This document shows, piece by piece, positions 26,937 to 37,430 of a DNA stretch of 64,000 nucleotides. Source of the stretch: Anseranas semipalmata (lineage: Eukaryota; Chordata; Aves; Anseriformes; Anseranatidae); assembly GCA_013399115.1 (NCBI GenBank), contig VXAA01003832.1:175455-239454 (forward strand), read 5' to 3'. The notes beneath the pieces were generated by a model that was given only the letters and a program-made list of their open reading frames with translations, ran no database searches and was not told where the DNA came from. Numbering within the stretch: position 1 is the stretch's first letter; the number at the start of each line of letters is the position of its first letter. A program made the translations under genes and the position numbers.

Positions 26937-26937
26937 N
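26937..26937. other. Single N at a CR1 orientation switch
   Basis: The unresolved base is exactly where CR1 sequence changes from plus-strand RT to minus-strand endonuclease. It is probably a contig join. Confidence 0.8.
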
Positions 26938-27240
26938 TGAGCCATTACGATTTCCTTCTTGAAGAGCGCCCAGCCTTCCTGGGCTCCTCTGCCCTTCAGG
27001 ACCGCCTCCCAAGGGACTCTGCCAACCAGCGCCCTGAACAGCTCAAAGTCAGCCCTCCGGAAGTCCAAGACAGCAGTTTTACTGATCCCCTTCCTGACTT
27101 CGCCATGAATACAGAACTCTACCATTTTATGGTCACTCTGCCCAAGACAGTTCCCAACCTCCACATCTCCCACCAGTCCTTCTCTGTTTGCGAACAGAAG
27201 GTCCAGCGGGGCACCTCCCCTGGTAGGCTCACTCACCAAA
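26938..27240 (-). pseudogene. CR1 ORF2 endonuclease fragment, inverted
   Basis: On the minus strand this reads about 100 codons of the C-terminal part of the CR1 apurinic-like (EEP) endonuclease and the linker after it. It starts [20 protein letters not shown], includes the SDHKMVEF segment that carries the conserved catalytic histidine, and continues through FRRADFELFRALVGRVPWE to KKEIVMA. No stop codon occurs in the fragment. The same region is seen in direct orientation at the end of the window (63718-64000). It lacks the N-terminal endonuclease and the RT, so it is a non-functional remnant. Confidence 0.92.
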
Positions 27241-27502
27241 ACTCACAATGATAGGACAAGGCAGAATGGTTTTAAACTAAAAGAGGGGAGATTTAGATTA
27301 GATGTTAGGAAGAAATTCTTGACTGTGAGGGTGGTGAGGCACTGGAAGATGTTGCCCAGAGAAGCTGTGGATGCCCCATCCCTGGAGGTGTTCAAGGCCA
27401 GGCTGGATGGGTCCCTGGGCAACCTGATCTGGTGGGTGGCATCCCTGCCCATGGCAGGGGGTTTGGAACTAAATGGTCTTTAAGGTCTCTTCCAACCCAA
27501 GT

Positions 27503-27548
27503 CATTCCATTCCATTCCATTCCATCCATTCCATTCTATTCTATTCTA
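27503..27548 (+). repeat. (CCATT)n array on a CR1 3' end
   Basis: CR1 3' UTR sequence ending CCAACCCAAGTCATT passes directly into CCATT units and then CTATT units. The array replaces the usual ATTCTATG octamers and probably grew from them. Confidence 0.92.
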
Positions 27549-30345
27549 AACATCAACATACAAGACACAGCAGATGTGACAACAAATTTGGAAAATACTG
27601 AAGGAGAGTTCGTAATAAAAAAAATGAAAATGAAGCCTGAGCATCTGTAAATATTGCAAGAAAGAAAAATTAAAGATACATTGATCTTTTTTGGCACTTC
27701 AGTATAAATTTCTGCTTTGACCAATCAACTCAAACCAAATAGCATAGGTCTCTCTTGTTCCTTTCAAATGTTCTTGAAACATATATGCACACATGAAGTG
27801 TGTGATGGAAGTCTGTGATCAGAAACAATCCCATGCATTTACCTTGTGACTCAATGGACTTCTTCACCCCCGCTTTCCCTTGCACCCTACCCCACAATTA
27901 AAGATACATATATCATTTTCTGGAATTGTGAAAAACACTAAGAAAGAAAATAAGGAAGCATAAAAATGCATGGAAATCCAAACCACAAACCACAGTACAT
28001 CTCTCAGAAAATAGTAAGTATGTCAAAATCATTTCAAAACTGGGGGAAAGGTTTGCAACCTTGTTAAGAACTTTCACAGTCTAAATCTCATTTTCTTTTT
28101 CCGCTGTGAAACTCTTCCGGTAGAAAGGATTCTTCCAAAATTGGTAACTACAGGCTGGACAAATCATCTGTACTATGATGAACCGAGATACCACAAATAA
28201 ATCACTAGTCTATGTGGTTTGGAAATGAAATTTTGAAAGGGGTTACTAATTAATTAGTTCTTGCATTCCACAAAGCAAAAGTGCTTTTCTCTAAATAACT
28301 GACAGCACTCCATTTCCATACATACCACAGCATACAGCTCATGCAACAGTAACTATATGACTTCTATTGTATGAACTGCATTTCACTCACTCTCTCACTC
28401 ATGTTTCATGGGGTCTCACCAGTCACTGAGTGCCTCTAAGCTTACAATTGAGCAATGAAATACTGAACATATAAATATTTATCCAAAGCATACAACTAAT
28501 TAAGAAAAAAAAAAAAAAGAATTTACTGAACTACTACCCTTTTGTACATTATTTGTACACTACTACAAATAATTTGATCAAGTACAATATTTAGATGGGC
28601 ATGTTCTAGAATCAAGAATCTTGTTGAAAAATACAGGGAGTTGCCACAGTAATCGTTATGGTAGTTACTGGCATATTGTTACAGCCTTTATTCATGGATG
28701 AGATGAATTTGAACTACAAATTTTCTTGAGGACCTGCTGATTCCTTATTTGAAGCTCAAAAGGATTTTCCTTGAGTATTATGTATCTCTGTTCTGCATCT
28801 GTCTGCACCTTCACAAAAAAATACTTATAAGGAAATGTTCTTTGCTCTTCACCAGGGAATTTCATTTTATTTATTCAATTCTTTAATTAACTATCCTTTG
28901 TGGTTGCAAATAGTATTCATAATTCTAGAGATGCATGCAAGGCCGATTTGTCTTGCCAAATTCAATTTCTGTAAGATCTGCAGTAGGAAATTATAAGTAA
29001 AGAGTATCAGGAAATCAACTGAAATAGACGTAGAGAGAATAAGATAAAACCTTGGGAAACATTTGTCTCCCTTTTTCAACTCCTGATCTGAATTCAGCAT
29101 TTGTTCTTCTCAAAAACAAACAAACAAACAAACAAATAGGGATGGACTGAGTCCGCCTTGCAATCCAGCTGCATGAGGTTCAAGTCACAAAACAGTGTAC
29201 AGAACAGCACTCCAAGGAGCTGCCCAAGGATCCTTGAGTTGGGTCAACTTGCAATTTTGCCCACTGCTGGGTGTGTGCCAAGTTTGTCTCCTATAAACAG
29301 AGTTCAGCAGATAGTTGCAGGGTTTTTTTTCTTACTCTTTTGGTTGTATGACACCAAACAGCACAGGCAACAAATGTCTACCCATGAACTACCAATTTAA
29401 AATCCCACTGCTGTTTTCCATGGCTCGGAATCACTTGCAGCTAGGCATTTATTTTTGGCAAAAGCTCAGTGGTAGTGGCAGCTCTTCTGGCCTACCATGC
29501 AGTACACCAAATGGATGATTTCAAACGCAATTAAGCAGTTCACTTTGGAAGGGAAACCACATGGTTGCTGAGCAGGACTGTGGGAGGAAAACTAGAAAGC
29601 ACTGCTTCTCTGAAATGCATTCCATGGCCAAGAATAAACATATTTCAAATTCCCCCAAAAATGTTATGGAGCAGTAGTAGTGAGTGGGCCACCAAACTCA
29701 ATGCTTGGTGAAGCATTCCCAGCTCTGAAAGCAAAGTATGCAGTATATCCTCTTCAAAGAAAATGTGACCTTTCCCTGTTGCACTGACTTCCCTGTTAAC
29801 ATCTTAAACCTCACTAGAGTAGGTGATACTGACCACACTCCATTTACCCTTGCTAACAAACAGCTTAGGAAGCACTTCCAGCTATATTTGATAATAAAGA
29901 AAGTAATCACTACCCAAAAGCTGAGGGGTCATCATCCAGAAAATAAGAAGAACAACTAACTTAGACATAGCCTATTATGTAGAAATGTATTTTCTCTTTG
30001 GTTTGTAGTGTTGTTAACCAACTTTTAAATAAGCACTTAAATGTTGACAAGATTTTATTAGGCTTGTTATAAAGATTTTGGTTATCTCCTTTCACAGCTA
30101 GCTTACAATTATCAGCTACATCCAGACATCTTTGCTCAGTTTAATTGGCTTTCTTTCTTGCACAACTACGACAGAAATCAAATTTAATATCAAAATTTAA
30201 GCAGCAGGTGTCTAATGCCAGAATACAAATTCAACACAGGATAGTTTCCAGCTCTGACCAAAGTACTCCTATCATCCTGATGAAAAAGAGATTTTTCTTT
30301 TGGATCTTCTAGCAGAACAATGACAGCTTCCGCTAAAATCTGAAT
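27549..30345. other. Unique AT-rich sequence, no gene recognised
   Basis: Contains an A14 run at 28505-28518 and a CAAA array at 29111-29137. Short plus-strand frames at 29158-29518 overlap out of phase and show no domain. Antisense pair 29698-29959 is composition-driven. Confidence 0.6.
29111..29137 (+). repeat. (CAAA)n microsatellite
   Basis: About six CAAA units. Confidence 0.9.
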
Positions 30346-30442
30346 GGAAAGGAAAGGAAAGGAAAGGAAAGGAAAGGAAAGGAAAGGAAAGGAAAGGAAA
30401 GGAAAGGAAAGGAAAGGAAAGGAAAGGAAAGGAAAGGAAAGG
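30346..30442 (+). repeat. (GGAAA)n pentanucleotide microsatellite
   Basis: About nineteen nearly perfect GGAAA units, all purine on the plus strand. The minus-strand FLSFP-repeat open frame here is a translation of the array. Confidence 0.98.
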
Positions 30443-31694
30443 GAAAAAACACTGAACAGTATCACAGGCTCTTCTTCCATTAGTTGACCAAGACTACAGC
30501 TGTGTCCCTACAGCCTCATCTTTCCTAGTCACACATTGTCTTCACAGGAGATATTTAAGTTGGCTAACTTGCCCTTTACAGTCCCTCTCCTCACCTTCAG
30601 AGGTAGTTTTATGGTAAGATAAGCAGAACCCTTGGATCCCTTGGATGTACTCTATGTAAGGTAACAAAAGTCTTATTAAATCCTGTTTATGGGATGGGGA
30701 GGTTGAAGCTAGGCACATTTCCTGTCCTGTTCATCTGCACTTGAGGGACATACCCCTGGAATATACAGAAGCTAATAGTGGCATCTCTCCTCAGGGGAAC
30801 AGGAGGGCTTGGAAGAGAAGACACTGCAGTCTCATGCTGTGTAACACTGCGTGTCAATCACCTGTGTGACACTGATTATCCACCACCACAAGATAAGTAC
30901 ATTTGTCCACAAGATTCCCTGCTGAGCATGCCTGCCGTAGACACAACACTTCCAGCAGAAAATTAAAATACCACTTGACCACCAAGTCATGAGTCAACAG
31001 ACGAGAAAGAAAAAAAAAATTTACCAAATACTTTCAGGATGAATAAACCACATTCAACCTGTATTATCATTGTCTGTTTTTCCTAGCAGCCATACAGCTG
31101 AACATCCAGTTTCTTGAGTATTTCTGATGATCCCCAAATTCCACAGGGCTTACAAAAATTATTAACAGACAGAATGGATGAACGCTGCAAAGTCCAGAGC
31201 TTGCAATCCTCTTAGACAATTGTTTGGGTTTTCAAACTAGCATGAGTCTATAAAATTTCATTCCTTTAATTTAAACCATTTTTCTCTCCCAAGAGCATTT
31301 TTGTTTAAAAACAGAGGCTTTTTCTAACTAAGTAAAAGACTGTATGTGTAAATAATGTAGGTAATCCTGTAGGTATTTCTTCAAAATGGCTAAACTATAA
31401 AAAGTGAATGCTACATGTATCTAAAATATCAATTTCTTTTATTTTCTCTTTCTACTTGTCTGTATGGAAAAGGAGAGAATTATCCACTCTTCTTCATTTT
31501 CCTATTCCATCATCTTTCTATTTATCCATCACTTTTTTTTTTCTGTTCCTTTCCATCAGCTAATCTACTTTTTTATTTGTGTATTGGATTGTTCATAAAG
31601 TGTTTGCTTCCTTTCTTTCCTTTACTCACTCACTCATAGGAAAAATGCAAGATCAAGAACTTTTATATTCTAACTGAATTTTCAAACTCCTTTT
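30443..31694. other. Unique sequence, no gene recognised
   Basis: No gene or repeat family identified. A T-rich segment at 31430-31640 gives a Phe/Leu/Ser-rich plus-strand frame by composition alone. Confidence 0.6.
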
Positions 31695-32790
31695 CACAGA
31701 ATCATGGAATCACTTAGATTGGAAAAGATCACCAAAATCACCTAGTCCAACCTATGACCTAACACTAACAAGTCCTCCACTAAGCCATATCACTAAGCTC
31801 TACATCTAAACATCTTTTGAAGACCTCCAGGGATGGTGACTCAACCACTTCCCTGGGCAGCCTATTCAAATCTAACCTTTCCCTGCTTCAACTTGAGACC
31901 ATTTCCTCACATCCTATCACTTGTCACCTGAGAAAAGAGACTGACACACTCCTCACTGCTTCTCCTTTCAGGTAGTTGTAGACAGCCTCAGCCTCTTCTT
32001 CTCCAGACTAAACAACCCCAGTTCCCTCAGCCGCTCCTCATATGTCTTGTTTTCTAGTCCCTTCACCAGCTTTGTTCCTCTTGTCTGAACGCACTCCAGC
32101 ATCTCAATATCTTCCTTGTAATGAGGGGCCCAAAACAAAGCACAGTACTTGAGGTACAGCCTCACTACTGTTGCATCCAAGGGAAAAATGCCTTCCCTAG
32201 TCCTGCTGGCCACACTATTGCTGATGCAGGCCAGGATGCCATTGGCCTTCTTGGCCAGCTGGCATGATGATGGCTCATGTTCAGCCAGCTGTTGACCAGG
32301 ACCCCCAGCAGTTTTTCTGCCAGGCAACTTTCCAGACACTCTTCCACAAGCCTGTACCACTGCATGGGGTTGTTTTGACCCAAGTGTAGGACCCAGTATT
32401 TAACCTTTTTGAAGGTCACATGATTGGACATGGCCCATTGATCCTGCCTACCCAGATCCCTCTGCAGAGCCTTCCCAAGCCTTCCTACCCTCAAGGAGAT
32501 CGACAGCCCCCCCCAGCTTGGTGTCATCTGCAAACTTACTGAGGGTGCACTTGATCCCCTCTTCCAGATCATTGATAAAGATATTAAACACTACTGAGCC
32601 CTGTAGAACACCATCTGTGACCAGCACCAAACAGATTGAACCCCATTCAAAATGACCCTTTGGGCCTGGCCACCCAGCCAGGTTTTTACCCAGCGAATGG
32701 TACATCCATCCAAGCCATGAGTAGCCAGTTTCTCCAGGAGAGTGCTGTGGGAAACAATATCAAATGCTTTGCTAAAATCCAAGTAAACCC
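31695..32790 (-). mobile_element. CR1 LINE, about 1.1 kb (minus)
   Basis: The longest gap-free CR1 in the window. Read on the minus strand it starts in the RT domain at about 32790 ([20 protein letters not shown]), runs through the RT active site and C-terminal domain ([20 protein letters not shown] at about 32050) and ends in the 3' UTR at 31695. The ORF is broken into at least three frames, so it is a dead copy. A central part (about 32165-32400) is present here but missing from the copy at 40 kb. Its last ~130 bp nearly match the copy at 19.46-19.59 kb in opposite orientation. Confidence 0.95.
32448..32790 (-). pseudogene. CR1 ORF2 reverse transcriptase remnant
   Basis: Two overlapping minus-strand frames together cover the RT palm: [20 protein letters not shown] followed by [20 protein letters not shown] in one frame, and [20 protein letters not shown] with [18 protein letters not shown] in the other. 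FADD is the RT catalytic motif and is intact here. A frame change near 32620-32700 separates the two halves, and there is no upstream endonuclease, so this is a pseudogene fragment of a mobile element, not a host gene. Confidence 0.92.
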
Positions 32791-33256
32791 TGATACATGA
32801 CAGTGAAGATGCTAGTCCAGGTTTGTAAGGATGTACATTTATAAGACCATATTCTGAACTGAAATCAATTTCTCGATGCATTTGTGAACCCAGTTTTTGA
32901 GGACTTGTTAAAAACAGATAAAAAATTAACTTTTTCTCATGTTTATAGTAAAAGGAACTTTATATTTTCAGAAGTAGCTTAGACAAACTATAAACCTGTG
33001 AAAGGAAACACATAACTGTACCTGTTATGCAACCACATTTCTTTGAAATTTAAATATTAAAAGGAGTAATGATAAATTCAAAAATATCAGCTGTGATCCT
33101 TCTTTGAATGAGTGATATCAACAGAACAGCTGTATGCACAGAGGAAGATGTCAACATCGACTAAAAAAAAAAAATCTAATTCATTAATTAGTACATATTT
33201 TGCATAATCTGTATTCAGTTAGTCACAAAGTCTCATCATCTCTTATTCAGGTATTG

Positions 33257-33290
33257 ACACCACCACCACCCCACCACCACCCCCCCATCC
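33257..33290 (+). repeat. (ACC)n / C-rich simple repeat
   Basis: Interrupted CAC/ACC units passing into a C7 run. Confidence 0.9.
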
Positions 33291-36290
33291 ATTAAAAAAT
33301 AAGCCTAAATTACTGGGATGTTAGCATAGGATGTTAGCATGTTGGGAAGGTAATGGGAGTCTATTTCAAGGGTCTTCATGACAGTGTCCTCAGCTGGATC
33401 AGGTGGTATTGCCAGAACCTACTGTTGTGCTGAATTCTTAAAAACTTACCTGCCAGTGGACTTGTGTGACCACTGCAGCATATGCATTATCCATCGCCAT
33501 CGAGTTTTCTTAAACTTCATACAAAACAATGTTAAACACCTTAACCACATTGAAAACACTGTCCCATGGGACCATTTCTCCACCTGCTGGAACACTCTAC
33601 CACCCTACCCTTCTACCAATCCTATATATCTCATCTACATACAATTTGCACAGCTCTGCAACAGAAACTAGAATATCTCCAGAGTGGATTATCCACCTAG
33701 GATGTTAATTGACACATTTAGGCACACAAATTGGTCTGGGCATAGCAGGAGTTTGGATCAGGAGATGACTACAGCATGTCTAAAATGCTCTGCTCACTTT
33801 ACATGTGATTTTAGTCATATTCCTCTATTTTAATCTCCTTGTAGTTGTTTTTCTAATTTGGTTTACATTTTTGCTTATTTACTTTGTTTGGGAATAATAT
33901 GAAAAATACCTACAAATGGTCACTGAGGATTTGGAAAACCAGTATCTTTTCCCAGAGCTCTACCACTGACTCATTGTGTGCTCTTGGTCGTGACATTAAA
34001 TGAAACAGGAGTAATGGCAGGTATAGTTAAGTGGTAACTTTCTTACAGTTGAGTGCAGTTCTTGTGATTAATCATGAAAAACTGTTAATTAAGAAAGGAC
34101 ATTTGTAGAATCTTTAAAGACTTAGTGTTATATGAAACCACTAAGTATCCACTAAACAAAAACACTGCACTGTGAATGTTTTAGTTCAAAAATGAGTATG
34201 GTACATGTAAAACCCAGAGCTTGCTAGCAGTTTGATGACTTATAGTTAGTATTTTATGTAAGCAGTAATTTTGTACAATAAAGGAAAGCCTACATTAGCT
34301 GTTCTCGGTATGTAGCAGAGCAAAGCCTACATAAATTAAACTTACAAATTTATTTGAGCTAAATAGTAATGCATAATAGTCTAAATTACAAGCTTACACC
34401 ATTCATATGTGGAAATTATTTTTACTGCAGACGTTCTACAATTGAACAGGAATGAATCTTGATCAGCACTTTGCATGATAAAGTCACAGGTCCTGCGAAG
34501 ACACTGCTGAAATCCTGAGGGTGGGGATTAACCCATCACTTCCAAGAGCATTGTTTACTTTATTTCAGTTTGCTCCCAGAACTAAAGGAAAGGAGGATGT
34601 ACTTATGGAAAGACCTGGTACTGTTTGAAAAAAACATCTGTTATTCAGGATGTAGTCTCAGTACCTCTTTTTGTATCTGAATACACCTATTGGGTTCATA
34701 ATGAACAATATTCCTGATATTAAATCATGGCAGCACACTTGGAAAGTTTGCAAAATCAAGAACCAGAGGAGCTCCCGGAACGAAGTGTGTCTGTCATGGA
34801 ATATAACCTTATTCTTTGCTGGACAACTGGCGTAAGAAAAAGGTAAAGTTCCTAAGAACTGATGACAGGGCCAGAGTAACTGCAGAAAACTGGACTCAAT
34901 ATCAAGTAGCACTGTTAAATTCTTTTATGGTTTTAAAAAATAATGAAGTGAGTCTAATAAACTGAATCTTTCCCTTTAATTTATTTTGGGGCTATATCAC
35001 ATAACAGGAAAGGAAATCAAAAACATTTGTCTGCCTAACACAAGTACAAAACACATTTAATGGTTTCCATTCCTCTGAAATGTATTTGATGCAGTAATAT
35101 TGGAGACCAGGCAACGAGAAACTAGCAACAAAATATACTTATTTTTTTTGTGGAGGTGAATCAAAATGTGATGAATCAGGACTCAGCAATATTACAGGAA
35201 AAGGGGGAAGGGAGCCACAACAGAAAAGTTTGTCTTAATGTTACACACCTGCTATCAAAAAGATATGTCAGAAAGGTATGTAATTCTCACTCACAGCTAC
35301 AGCCCTGATTAATCTTAATAGAAGAGTGGCTAATGAAAGAACATATTTCCCAAACTTGAAGCAATGCCTCTGAAAAAGCATTCACATCAGCTGGAAAACT
35401 CCCAGAAATTCAATATATGATGTTTGAAATATTTTTAAAGTAAGTGTTGGCAGATATTACATAAAAATGAGTTCCAAATCTGTAAAGTGAAACAGTATAC
35501 TTTTCTCCTGGTGACTACTGTGGCTTGAGAATATAATCTCTAAAAGACGAGGAAGCTTTCAGTCTTTGGATAGAAGGGGATGGATCATTATCCAAAGCAA
35601 TCTCAGCTCCAAGAACAATAGTGAAAGAACCCCTGTGCAAAGCAGGTACAACACTGAAAATGGCCAGAAAATAAAACAGAATCACAGTTACAGACAATCC
35701 ATATGTCACAGTATAACTGGTACCATTTATGGTATCTTTGCACTGCATATACTTACAGCGTGCATGTACAGGTGTGTGTAAATAAGCACGCATATGTTTA
35801 TATGTATATACATATATTCACAAGTGCCAACACAAATATAGGAGGTAAACCAAGGTCAGCTCCCTAAGAGATGGGAATAACATCAGAGAAACAGCCTAAA
35901 AGGCAACATATGTGTGTGGCACCCTTATGGCTCAACATTGGAAATATTTCTTTAGAAAACCCCCTTGCCCACATTCCATCACTTTTTCCACAGCACCATG
36001 TTGAAAGTGCTCTGAAGCAGAGACACAAGGAGTTTGAGTTCACTGAGAACTTCAAAGAGTGAGAAACAGTTAACCTAATTTTCACTCACCAAAAAAAGAA
36101 AAAAAAAATCTCTAAGGTGGGAATAAAGACAGTGGATTCAAATAATTCAGTGCAGAAAGACAAATATAAGTGATTGACAAAACTACCTGTTGAAAAAACT
36201 GATGAAACTGCAGCAATTGCATACTAAAAACTAAGTCTTTGAATTGTTACCTTTTTCCTTATTTAAACACACATATTTTAATGAGATTTC

Positions 36291-36315
36291 TTGCAAAATA
36301 TTAAATATTTTGCAA
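36291..36315. repeat. Short perfect palindrome
   Basis: The 11-base arm TTGCAAAATAT is repeated as its exact reverse complement after a 3-base spacer. It is AT-rich and may be chance. Confidence 0.85.
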
Positions 36316-37189
36316 AATCCATACTACTCCATTTTATTAAGAGAGCCATGTTGGCCTCTAGTGGTCTTTTTAACTACTGTGTTATACTACATCACACCTA
36401 TTATTTTCAGGAACCCCATTACTATACAAATATTCACGACATGCCAGCTAGCCATCCCAAAATGATAAAACATCTGAACCACCTCACACGGTCAATAACC
36501 AGTCAATAACTTAAGTGTCCACAAACAAATTAGTATACTGATTTCAGTGCAAATATTTTGGTCAGCTGAAGAGTACCAGATTACACAAGACCCATTGGGT
36601 AAAGGACAACCTGGAAGGGTTATAAAACACGCCTGAGACTTCTTAAATAGGAGGAGGGAATGTAAAATTGCTTTCCTCTTTAAAGGAGTGTATTCCTCTG
36701 GGAGTCGTTACTTTAAAGAGTTTAATTATACTTGCAAGTAGCTTTCAGAAACAAGTGGCTCTAGCTAACATTCATTCATACTGAACACCACAGGTGGGTC
36801 GTTTATAGCAAGTTTCATCTTTGGTTTTGTTATACATAACAAAATATCTCATTAAAACCAATGTGTTCATAGGAAATGAAGTGTGATAAATGTGTATTTC
36901 TGTGCTATTACATTAAATATTCATCATTGTTGTCCTGAGAACATGTACAAGAGCCATTGTTAGTACATGCTGTTACTGCAGACCTTAAAATACCCGACAA
37001 GCATTTTGACCAATTAATTGCATCAATGTCCACGCAATAATGTGCAACAGAGGAGGGTCCAGATGGCATCCAGAAAAAGCAGAGAACATATCTATGCTGG
37101 GGCAGATTTCTCTTCCCTTTAGTCTTCCCCTAGTGGAAAGTGAAATAACCCATAAGTGACAACTAGCTTGGAAACCCCTTACAAAACCC

Positions 37190-37430
37190 TTAGACTTTCA
37201 GGCCACCTCCTTGGCCTGCGCAGCCCTTTGGCGAGCAGAGCCCGGAGACCCACCTCAGCTGCGGATCTGATCCATCTGCGCTGCTGTGGCTGCATAAACT
37301 GTTAGCCCCAGGGCCCCCCATCCTTCACTGCCAGACAGCAACGCCGAGATAAACTTTCTCTGCAAAAAGCACTGCATGCTTTGGAGTTTCCTGTGTTATC
37401 CTCCAAAGTTGGATCCAAGCCCTGGCACTT
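37190..37430. other. GC-rich island, possibly an old LTR fragment
   Basis: An abrupt patch of GC-rich sequence in AT-rich surroundings. On the plus strand, a GC-rich part (GCCTGCGCAGCCCTTTGGCG) is followed by an AATAAA-like GATAAACTTTCTCTGC and a T/C-rich stretch, the order seen near the R/U5 end of many retroviral LTRs. I could not find matching direct repeats at the edges, and no retroviral coding sequence is nearby. A CpG-rich regulatory patch is an alternative reading. Confidence 0.18.

Larger units (their letters stand above)
26519..27504 (+). mobile_element. Rearranged CR1 LINE: RT (+), endonuclease (-), 3' end (+)
   Basis: Three CR1 segments lie next to each other. 26519-26936 is the reverse-transcriptase region on the plus strand. 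26938-27240 is endonuclease-region sequence on the minus strand. 27241-27504 is the C-terminal end and 3' UTR on the plus strand, ending in CR1-like 3' sequence that runs into a CCATT array. A single N at 26937 separates the first two pieces. The join at about 27240 has no N. Inverted 5' segment plus forward 3' end is the known product of twin priming in LINE insertion. The extra RT piece in front is probably a separate copy joined at the N. Confidence 0.9.
32791..37100. other. Unique AT-rich sequence, several weak exon-like signals
   Basis: No gene assigned. Contains an ACC/CCCC patch (33257-33290), a 13-bp tandem pair at 33316-33341, an exact minus-strand donor CAG|GTAAGT with exon end at 33450, and a 25-bp perfect inverted repeat (11-bp arms) at 36291-36315. 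The minus-strand frame 35515-35793 is open for 92 codons, with a T-rich acceptor-like site inside it (about 35656), and ends at a TAG. The peptide is not recognised. Confidence 0.5.

Noticed and set aside
30190..30480. 96-codon minus-strand frame with FLSFP repeats
   Set aside because: Translation of the GGAAA array.
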